Assembly (NCBI GenBank): GCA_030998225.1 | Contig: JAPYXD010000713.1 | Coordinates: 1,550,001-1,614,000, forward strand | Direction: 5' to 3' | Length of the DNA stretch: 64,000 nucleotides | DNA from: Diplolepis rosae | Lineage: Eukaryota > Arthropoda > Insecta > Hymenoptera > Diplolepididae | Shown here: piece after piece, positions 56,552-64,000 of the stretch | Numbering within the stretch: position 1 is the first letter of the stretch | Layout: each line of letters begins with the position of its first letter | Translations under genes and position numbers: made by a program | Notes under the pieces: generated by a model | What the model was told of the DNA's origin: nothing | Databases searched by the model: none | The model's input: only the letters and a program-made list of their open reading frames with translations

Positions 56552-57312
56552 TAAAGGGTTTCCCAATAGGGGTGATATGATTTTGAATGTCCCTATCGGG
56601 CTCATTTGAACTGAAATTTTTGACGTCTGCTGTCAGTTGTCATCAGTAAGGTTTGCCATTTAATCATGAGTAGTTTCACGCTTCCACAACGTTTGGAAAT
56701 TGTCCAATTATTTTATCAAAATTCGAGAAGTTTTGTCGGTGTTCAAAGAGCATATCGTGCAAAATATGGTCGTCATTCTGCTCCATCCGCGCTCTCAATT
56801 CGTCGAATAATCGATAAGTTAGAGAGTGAATTTACTCTATTGGATACTAAGCCTAAAAATCGTATGCGTACCGCACGTTCTACACAGAATATAGCCGCCG
56901 AACAGGCCAGTATCGAGGAAAACCGTGAATTGTCCGTGCCACGCCGATCTCAGGAATTGGGCCTGTCCAGGATGACTACCTGGCGTATTTTGCGATTGGA
57001 TCTTGGCCTGCATCCCTATAAGATGATTCTGGCCCAAGAACTGAAGCCTAATGACCATCGTTTGCGTCGGGAGTTCGCGGATTGGGCTCTGGAATCAATT
57101 GAAAATGATCCCAATTTTCATCAAAAAATCATCTTTTCTGATGAGGCGCATTTTTGGCTCAAGTCTCGGGGGACATTTGGCCGATATATTGTTTAAATCA
57201 TAAATGGCATAGAATATCCAATATAATAAAAAAGATTTCGATCAATTCCGAATGAATATTCAGTGTTTTTTTTCAATTTCAAAACATATCACCCTTATTG
57301 GGAAACCCTTTA
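56552..57312 (+). mobile_element. Tc1/mariner-superfamily element, internally deleted, with TA duplication
   Basis: Terminal repeats TAAAGGGTTTCCCAATAGGG / CCCTTATTGGGAAACCCTTTA are flanked by TA (56550-56551 and 57313-57314). 761 bp in all, including the 176-codon transposase N-terminal part. The termini are well preserved, so it may still be mobilised by a full-length relative. Confidence 0.88.
56666..57196 (+). CDS. Truncated transposase (DNA-binding half plus first catalytic Asp)
   Basis: Starts MSSFTLPQRLEIVQLFYQNS. Residues 1-60 form a helix-turn-helix of the type found at the start of insect transposases (DUF4817 in domain databases, as I recall). Residues 85-125 hold a second HTH (VPRRSQELGLSRMTTWRIL). 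Then comes HPYKMILAQELKPND and KIIFSDEAHFWLKSRGTFG, where FSDEAHF carries the first catalytic Asp. After that the frame ends; the FQQDGAT and last acidic blocks are missing, about half the usual 340-350 residues. The relic at 35.1 kb has the complementary half. The protein could bind terminal repeats but not cut. Confidence 0.85.
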   Translation: MSSFTLPQRLEIVQLFYQNSRSFVGVQRAYRAKYGRHSAPSALSIRRIIDKLESEFTLLDTKPKNRMRTARSTQNIAAEQASIEENRELSVPRRSQELGLSRMTTWRILRLDLGLHPYKMILAQELKPNDHRLRREFADWALESIENDPNFHQKIIFSDEAHFWLKSRGTFGRYIV

Positions 57313-57329
57313 TATAAAGGTCCGACTCA

Positions 57330-57880
57330 GACGACGAGCTCTGAAGTCGGTGAGGGCAGAACAAACACTAACTACTTGAAAATCCGGTAACAATAAATGA
57401 GCAGCAATCGATGATGCCATTGGCACTTACAATTTTTTTGTTAGTAGGAATACCGAGTACTCTCATTGGACGATAACAATTAAACTGAAAACTATTGGCA
57501 ACACCCACTAAGGCCGCATCTTGTCGGCATACTTCGAAGGGTCAGGCTGACCTGACTAGAGTGGATGTGCAAAGGATGACTATAAAATTACGCTTCTTCG
57601 AATACTTGGTTTTCTCTTATTTCCCAAATGGACCCAATATAAGGATTAAAGTAAATTGGTACTTAAGAGGTTGGAGAAGGTACTGAATTTGGGTTGATTG
57701 AACGAAGCTTACAATTTTGTTCTTGAAAGTAATAAATGGATAGGAAACCAGATGTGCTGCTACGTGAGAAATTACAATTTTAAACTATTCATAAAATCCG
57801 GTACAAAGAGACGAGGGAAACTGAAATCTATAGAAAATGTGTTTACACAGGACTCAACAGTATCCACACTGTGCTATTAA
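57330..57880. other. Sequence between transposon copies, nothing recognised
   Basis: It includes a GC-richer 80 bp near 57490-57570 without recognisable coding or RNA structure. Confidence 0.4.
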
Positions 57881-57886
57881 ATTGTT

Positions 57887-57927
57887 TTATGTGCCTCCGG
57901 CGCGTAAACTCGTTTTTACGCTACAGT
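57887..57927 (-). mobile_element. 520-bp TIR family, terminal scrap (copy 5)
   Basis: TTATGTGCCTCCGGCGCG, then AAACTCGTTTTTACGCTACAG: only the 3' end of the element, inverted. Confidence 0.75.
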
Positions 57928-58146
57928 GTGGCTTGATCGTTTTTGAAAAAAATTATTAGTATTATAAAAACGAAAGGTTGACGACTTCAATCAAGAGAAA
58001 ATTGCGAAAAAGGTACAGAATATAGAAATCGCCTCGAGGTGAAACTAATAATTTTTTACTATCGCTTTTTTCCGGGGATATTTCCGCGATATCTTACCCC
58101 TCTACTCAGATGTTACTATAATACATATGATTATTAAAAAAATAAG

Positions 58147-58202
58147 TAGAAAACAAAATAATAATATTTCTGACAATGACGATGACTCTGACAAATATGG
58201 AG
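58147..58202 (+). CDS. SAM-type gene exon, acidic linker
   Basis: Reads RKQNNNISDNDDDSDKYG with donor GGAG/GTAAAT in phase 1, which joins exactly to the next exon (giving GDYRTAIEYL). The acceptor is probably TAAG or GTAG near 58146-58149. Confidence 0.5.
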
Positions 58203-58458
58203 GTAAATTACTTAAGATTTTTGTCCCATGCAAAAAACTGTTGATTGATAACGAAATTCAAAATTTTAAAATATTCTGAAATACGAGTACATATTGAAAT
58301 TTTTAAAGCTCGTAAACACAATATACCTATTACAAATTGCACTTTTGAAATATATTTTAAACATATTTTGCAAATTTTTTGACTTTTTATATTGTGATGC
58401 CTGGAAAATGTTTCCCTGTACAATAAAAAATTTCCTGAAATAAATTATTAATTTGTAG

Positions 58459-58634
58459 ATTATAGAACAGCTATTGAATACTTGAGATTCAATACTTCAC
58501 CCTGGCATATTATTGAAAATCACTGGGATAGCAGTTTTCTCTTTAGAGAAGAAATGAGACTACAAAATAGAGGAACTGTCAACAGTTTTATCCAGGAATT
58601 TCCAATCATTAAACACCCTGATGGATACACTTTG
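58459..58634 (+). CDS. SAM-type gene exon, W...R...fP block
   Basis: Acceptor TTAATTTGTAG and donor CTTTG/GTACCT. It encodes YRTAIEYLRFNTSPWHIIEN, HWDSSFLFREEMR, then FIQEFPIIKHPDGYTL. This matches the family pattern of a Trp-containing helix, R-E-x-x-R, and FPxxKxPxGYxL. Phases fit both neighbours and the frame is open. Confidence 0.65.
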
Positions 58635-58757
58635 GTACCTTCAAAGAGTTAGCTCTCTAAAAATACTACAATTTTTCAACATCAATCTTATTCAGTTAAT
58701 TGAAACTGATAAAGTATATAAAGTTAATTTTTCACTATAAAAAACATATGCATTTAG

Positions 58758-58985
58758 TTGGAACGAGGCTATAAGAAAATGTTCAAGGGCAGAGAAAATA
58801 AATTTTATGAAGAATGGCCTGATTTTTCCCGAAATTTGTATAAGATAATGGAAACTGAACTAAAAGATGAAAACAGCAAAGTTATATTTCAGAGTTTGCA
58901 GCATTCTTCTATAGATCCTGGTAAATATCATAGAAAAGCTTATTTGCGAACGTATCTCATGAAATTTGGTTCACCTAAAGTATAA
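58758..58985 (+). CDS. SAM-type gene probable last exon
   Basis: Acceptor TGCATTTAG, in phase with the previous exon. It reads LERGYKKMFKGRENKFYEEW, PDFSRNLYKIMETELKD, then KYHRKAYLRTYLMKFGSPKV and a stop. AATAAA at 59007-59012, about 22 bases after the stop, supports this as the 3' end. An internal GT at 58921 (CCTG/GTAAAT) could instead lead to a further exon that I do not find. Confidence 0.6.
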   Translation: MERGYKKMFKGRENKFYEEWPDFSRNLYKIMETELKDENSKVIFQSLQHSSIDPGKYHRKAYLRTYLMKFGSPKV

Positions 58986-59325
58986 GTATTATAACTATTT
59001 CACTAAAATAAAGTATATTGTTTGCATTGACAGAAATCAGTATACTTATGAACATTTGTTATAATGCTACAAAATATTTCGTTTTACGATGACACAAATG
59101 TTAGAGATCTAACGAAGCATACGCAAGCTGCTGACAGTTGATGTTCACGGCCGAAATTCATCCAAAAATCAGTTTCCCCAGCCTACAAGTTTCTAAAATT
59201 TTAAGTACTCAAATAAGTATCTTTCCAAAATGTCAAGCAGTCGATTATGTATGTTTTCGAATTTTCTGTTAGTCGGGTTTGCATTCTTCTGAAATTTCAA
59301 GTAACTAAATTTACTTCAAAAATTT

Positions 59326-59812
59326 TTATGTGCCTCCGGCGCGGAAGCTCGTTTTTCCTTTACAGCTGAGAGTAACGGAATGTTGTGTATTCCGTTACAG
59401 AGGAATATAATGTAAAAATTGAAGTGCGCATGCGCCTATAGCCATACAGCGGAGCACAATCTCCTTCTTCGTACAGCGTCAGCACCCTACTGACAAAGCC
59501 TTGTACATTTGAACTGCGCATGCTCTATTACAACAAGCTACTACTACACAAGATCGTCAGTACGGTGCCAACGTTATCAGAAGAAGAAGAAGAAGACTAC
59601 ACAAGATCGATAAAATAAAAATGGCTAGGATTTAGAGTGTACGTATAAAAACTCGTATACGCACCGAAGTCACATAAAATAGAATACGTGCCAATGCACA
59701 CAATTCGGAAAATTACGAGACTCGCGACAATGCTCGCAGGACTGATCGCGCCTCGGATTCGTCTCGGCTTTCCCTCAGCTACGTCTCGACTACACATCGC
59801 CTACACCTCGAA
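59326..59812 (-). mobile_element. 520-bp TIR family, copy 6, inverted
   Basis: Starts TTATGTGCCTCCGGCGCGGA and runs through CATGCGCCTATAGCC and the inverted GAAGAAG part to TCCCTCAGCTACGTC, without the 5' terminus. A short internal duplication around 59540-59600 repeats the CTACTACACAAGATCG part. Confidence 0.8.
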
Positions 59813-59829
59813 TACAGACCATAAAACAC

Positions 59830-60785
59830 GTTAAAAAAATTATTGAGCCAATTCGTTTACATACCATAATTTAAGGCTCATTTAAGGCTCTCGAAATATC
59901 ATGCGCCGGAAGTCGTAACATTTTTTTATTTTTTTAACACATGTGTTGTGCTAGCTTAATATTATGAAATATTAGAAAATCAATAGAAAAAACTGATTAA
60001 GACAATTCATTCTCATAACATAATTTAAGGCTATTTTAAGGCTCTCGAAATACCATGAACCGGAAGTCGTAACATTTTTTTATTTTTTTAACACATGTGT
60101 TCTGCTAGCTTAATATTATGAAATATTCGAAAATCAATTGCAAAAACTGACTAAGGCAATTCATTCTCATAGAATAATTTAAGGCTCATTTAAGGCTCTC
60201 GAAATACCATGAACCGGAAGTTGTAACATTTTTTTATTTTTTTAACACATGTGTTGTGCTAGCTTAATATTATGAAATATTCGAAAATTAATGGAAAAAA
60301 CTAATTAAGGCAATTTATTCTCACAGCATAATTGAAGGCTCATTTAAAGCTCTCGAAATATCATGCGCCGGAAGTCGTAACATTTTTTTATTTTTTTAAC
60401 ACATGTGTTGTGCTAGCTTAATATTATGAAATATTAGAAAATCAATAGAAAAAACTGATTAAGACAATTCATTCTCATAACATAATTTAAGGCTATTTTA
60501 AGGCTCTCGAAATACCATGAACCGGAAGTCGTAACATTTTTAAATTTTTTTAACACATGTGTTCTGCTAGCTTAATATTATGAAATATTCGAAAATCAAT
60601 AAAAAAAACTGATTAAGGCAATTCATTCTCATAGAATAATTTAAGGCTCATTTAAGGCTCTCGAAATATCATACACCGGAAGTCGTAACATTTTTTTATT
60701 TTTTTAAGACATGCGTTGTGCTAGTTTATTATTATAAAATATTCGAAAATCAATTGAAAAAACTGATAGAACCGGTTTTTTTTTG
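59830..60785. repeat. 153-bp tandem repeat, six copies, in a three-unit higher-order pattern
   Basis: TTTAAGGCTCTCGAAATA recurs at about 59882, 60036, 60191, 60343, 60496 and 60651. Each copy is followed by CCGGAAGTCGTAACATTTTT and CACATGTGTTNTGCTAG. Copies 1 and 4 share CATGCGCCGG; copies 2 and 5 share GGCTATTTTAAGG and TGTGTTCTGC. This shows a superimposed period near 461 bp. Confidence 0.9.
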
Positions 60786-60960
60786 GTCACGTATTTCAAG
60801 GTTTATTTAAAGCTCTTAAAAATCATTAGTTGATTGGTATAAGAATTTGGTTAGAATATGATAAATAATAAAAATACAAATTTTCAAGTTCGTCATTCTA
60901 TTTTTTAAATGATTACAGATACAAACTTTTAATTGGTGCAATATGCTTTAGAATAGTACA

Positions 60961-61429
60961 TTACGTGCCCAGGCGCAGAATGAGGGTCATTGCGGGACGA
61001 GCATTGTCGCGAGTCTCGGAATTACACGAATTGTGTGCATTGGCACGTATTCTATTTTATGTGACTTCGGTGCGTATACGAGTTTTTATGCGTACACTGG
61101 AATCTAAACTAGTATTGTAGTTGTTTGCGGCGCTAGTCATTACACGTGATATGTCACGACTAGTCCCGGCCATTTTGATTTTATCGATCTTGTGTAGTAG
61201 TAATGGATTTTAGTAGACGCATGCGCAGTTCAAATGTACAAGGCTTTGCCAGTAAGATGCTAACGCTGTACGAAGAAGAAGAAGAATAAGAAGGATTGAG
61301 CTACGTTTCATGGCTATGGGCGCGTGCGCAGTTCAGTTTTTACATTTCATTCCTTTCTGGCGAAATGTACTACATTGCGCTACTGTTAACTGTAGCGAAA
61401 AAACGAGTTTGCGCGCCGATGGCACATAA
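60961..61429 (+). mobile_element. 520-bp TIR family, copy 7
   Basis: Starts TTACGTGCCCAGGCGCAG and ends CGCGCCGATGGCACATAA. The GC-rich minisatellite is deleted. Confidence 0.85.
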
Positions 61430-61436
61430 TAGTATA

Positions 61437-61963
61437 TTACGTGCCTAGGCACACAATGAGGGTTATTGCGTGACGAGCGACAATGCTCGCAGGAGATCGA
61501 AGCCGAGGCGCGATCAGTCCTGAGAGCATTGTCGCGATTCTCGTAATTTTCCGAATTGTGTGCATTGGCACGTATTCTATTTTATGTGACTTCGGTGCGT
61601 TTACGAGTTTTTATGCGTACACTCGAATTTAATCTAGTAATGTAGTTGTTTGCGGCGCTAGTCATTACACTTGATATTTCGCGACTAGTCCCGGCCATTT
61701 TGATTTTATCGATGTTCTGTAGTAGTAATGGATTTTAAAAGACGCATGCGCAGTTCAAATGTACAAGGCTTTGTCAGTATGGTGCTAACGCTGAACGAAG
61801 AAGAAGAAAAAGAAGAATGAGAAGAAGATTCTGCTCCGCTGCAAGACTATATGTGCGTGCGCAGTTCAATTTTTACATTATTTTCCCTCTGTAACGGAAT
61901 ACACAACATTCCGTTACTCTCAGCTATAACGGAAAAACGAGTTTCCGCGCCGGAGGCACATAA
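61437..61963 (+). mobile_element. 520-bp TIR family, copy 8
   Basis: Follows copy 7 after 7 bases, in the same direction as in the 16-kb cluster. Complete ends TTACGTGCCTAGGCAC and CGCGCCGGAGGCACATAA. It has an expanded GAAGAAGAAGAAAAAGAAG part. Confidence 0.87.
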
Positions 61964-62091
61964 AATATACTTATAATGTATAATTCTTTTAATTTCTTAA
62001 TGACTTAAAATTATAATTTAAAGAAAAAGGACATTTTTCTTGTAATATTCTCGTTATAATTTTTATCGTAGAACCGATTGATGATATCAAC

Positions 62092-62348
62092 ACACACGGA
62101 AAAAAATAGTACAATAAAGTTTATGGAACTTTTCATGATTTGGGGATACGGGTATTTACGGAACCGACTTCTAGAAAATTTAAAGAACTTTTCAGAATAA
62201 AATGCAGAACTTTCAATGATTTTTCCCGAATGTTTCGCATTTTATCCTGAAGAGTTCTGTAAATTTTCTAGAACTCTGTTCCGTAAATTTCAGTATATTC
62301 AACTCTTAAACAGTTTCATCAACTTTACTAAACTACTTTTTCTGTGCA
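62092..62348. mobile_element. Near-palindromic MITE (ACACGGAAAAA ends)
   Basis: CACACGGAAAAAAATAGTA and the complementary TACTTTTTCTGTGC close a unit whose arms pair almost to the centre (TTTACGGAAC with GTTCCGTAAA, TTCTAGAAAATTTA with TAAATTTTCTAGAA, AATAAAATGC with GCATTTTATC). About 255 bp, non-coding. The termini recall the 34016 element but the bodies differ. Confidence 0.75.
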
Positions 62349-62893
62349 TTTCATTTACTAGTTAACTTTTAGAAATTTGTTGAAATAATTTTTCAAATTC
62401 TTGATGCTAATTTGCAAAGAGAAAAAAAACCGTTTAAGAGAATATGAATGAATGATAAAAAGCTGAAATCATCAGTAGAAACATCAATGATCACTGAATG
62501 AAACAAGAGTGTGTCACAGCTTTGTTAAAAAGTCTTATACTGTGAGTAAAAAAATTATTTCAATAAATAAACATAGTTGTACGAACACCGACCGTCCTCA
62601 TAGAACTTTGTATGCGCACGATCTAACAAGATCGGTTATGATAATGCAGATTGCTTGATTATTTTATAACAAACTTTTTTTTTCCCTCAAATGTGCGATT
62701 TCACTCACGCTTTCAATTTTTCTTCATTTACGTTTTCCCAACTATTTTCCACTTTCTTTTAACTTTTAATTTTAAATGTGGACAAAAAAAAATATCGATC
62801 CAAGGAGTGACTTGGTCACGTGGCCACCTAGGACATGGTCTTAAAGGCATGTGATACTTGAGAAAACAAGTTCATGTGAAAAACTTTGTTCAG

Positions 62894-63155
62894 TTTTTAC
62901 ATGATTACGTCCAAAAGCCATAAACATTTGTTGTCAAAATTTGGAAAATGACAGGGTAGATAAAAACGGACGTAGATAAACTTCTTTTGGTTTGGACAGT
63001 GAAAACAAATTTTCCGATAAATTTTTCTGAAACTGAACTTTTTTGCATTTTTAAAACCAAAAGTAGTCTATCTACGTCTGTTTTAATTTTCTCTGCCATT
63101 TCTAAAATTTTTAAAACAAAATTTTATGTATTTTGGACGCATACATGTAGAAACC
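62894..63155. mobile_element. Inverted-repeat element, ~85-bp arms
   Basis: ACATGATTACGTCCAAAAGC through TAGATAAACTTCTTTTGGTTT pairs with AAAACCAAAAGTAGTCTATC through TTTTGGACGCATACATGTAG. Weaker pairing continues outward (TCTTAAAGGCATG at 62839 with CTTTAAGATG at 63190), so the full element may span 62834-63206. Confidence 0.65.
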
Positions 63156-63209
63156 TAAAGTCAATAAAATTTGCTATTTTCCCTTTAAGATGCCCTTTAA
63201 GATGAGTAA

Positions 63210-64000
63210 GCATACGTGCCAAGAGAAAAAAAGCATCACTGAATATCTAACTTTTTAGGTTTCAAATGATTACCTATTTATCTAGTGAGCATATTTTTAT
63301 TTTTTCCTAAATTGAAAGTTTCTTTAGAGAGTGCTTTATGTCTACTGAAAAATTTTCTAAATGACGTTCGAGCCCTTATTGGGAGGCACTATTAATTTAT
63401 TTTCTGTTGAAATATTCAATGTATAATACTATGCTATTATTATAGGTTTTACGATTTGCAAAAATAAAAGATTCGATGAATAGTTTTACGAGTGTTTTAC
63501 TTAACAATTATTCACGATAATAATTAAAATTATTTATCGGTTAGGATGTAACTTCATCCGAAGGTGAATTGCAAATAAATTTTATATGAAAAAAATTATT
63601 TATATTATTTTATTTCTCATTAAGATGTATTATATTTCCTTTTCCAGATTTTTAATAATAATAACAAAAAAATTGTATAAAACTTTGATTAGAAATTTGA
63701 ATCAGGAAACTGGATAGTTGATGATCACACCAAAGCCATGTTTCAATATGCCTGGAAGTGTCACGTGATTAGTACTGTAGTACTTCAAACATCCGCATGC
63801 ACAGCGGCACCAATTCTCTTGGTTTTTCTTGAACCGTCCCACGTGAGTTCCCCCACTACTCAGGGCAACGTGTTGTAGACTCGGCGAAGTAAAGCGCAAA
63901 ATTTTATCCGTTCTTTTTTGTTTAAACTATTGTTGATTTTTTATTATAACGTGTCTTTATTTAATCCATAGAAGATATATTTAAAGTGAAAATCTCATTT
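63210..64000. other. Right edge, no recognised gene
   Basis: AT-rich. A GC-richer 200 bp at 63700-63900 contains a 65-codon minus-strand ORF with a Cys cluster (WCRCACGCLKYY) that matches no family I know and may be chance. Confidence 0.35.

Noticed and set aside
1..64000. CRISPR array, bacterial operon or phage island
   Set aside because: Spliced genes, insect transposons and satellite DNA show a eukaryotic nuclear sequence; the tandem arrays have no spacer structure.

Overview
This is eukaryotic nuclear DNA, most likely from an insect and probably a hymenopteran such as a parasitoid wasp. The evidence is long AT-rich introns with GT-AG splice sites, an intron-rich SUN-domain gene, a SAM-family gene of a type I know from ants and wasps, and many insect-type transposons (mariner, Tc1/mariner relatives, piggyBac-like MITEs, jockey-like LINEs, a Penelope-like element, an errantivirus-like env remnant, tRNA-derived SINEs). 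The species call is inference. There are no operons, ribosome binding sites or CRISPR arrays.

Layout. 1-13.25 kb is one tandem satellite (about 210-bp monomers, higher-order periods near 3.05 and 7.63 kb) that continues past the left edge and ends at a C-rich tract. 13.4-18.1 kb is a transposon graveyard: env-like retroelement remains, an LTR split by a MITE, three copies of a roughly 520-bp terminal-inverted-repeat family, a mariner 3' end and a SINE.

The main gene is a minus-strand SUN-domain protein (klaroid/SUN1-2 type, inner nuclear membrane side of the LINC complex). Twelve exons can be read from 41.2 kb down to 19.83 kb: a Ser-rich N-terminal region, a transmembrane segment, coiled coil, and a complete SUN domain ending at TAA 19826-19828. 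The first exon is missing, and one exon junction (29.3 to 27.4 kb) does not match in phase. Its introns hold a Penelope-like head-to-head palindrome, piggyBac-like elements, mariner fragments, a Tc1/mariner pseudogene, LINE fragments and several MITEs. One intron also carries an inverted copy of sequence from just downstream of the gene's own stop codon.

On the plus strand, a first exon with the start of a SAM-like domain lies at 44.79 kb. Further exons of the same recognisable insect family lie at 53.0-54.0 and 58.1-59.0 kb, ending with a stop and AATAAA. The middle exons are frameshifted and contain stops, so the locus may be a decaying gene. It is interrupted by a 2.95-kb foldback element, a CAGCACCGGC-rich element, an inverted pair of 1.4-kb repeats and a truncated transposase.

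59-64 kb holds more copies of the 520-bp family, a 153-bp tandem array, two small inverted-repeat elements and sequence without a recognisable gene. The theme of the window is an unusual density of large inverted repeats inside transcribed introns. No wholly new protein system is evident. The least explained items are the two large palindromes, the CAGCACCGGC element, the TTAA-flanked element with an unknown ORF, and the antisense self-copy in the SUN gene.
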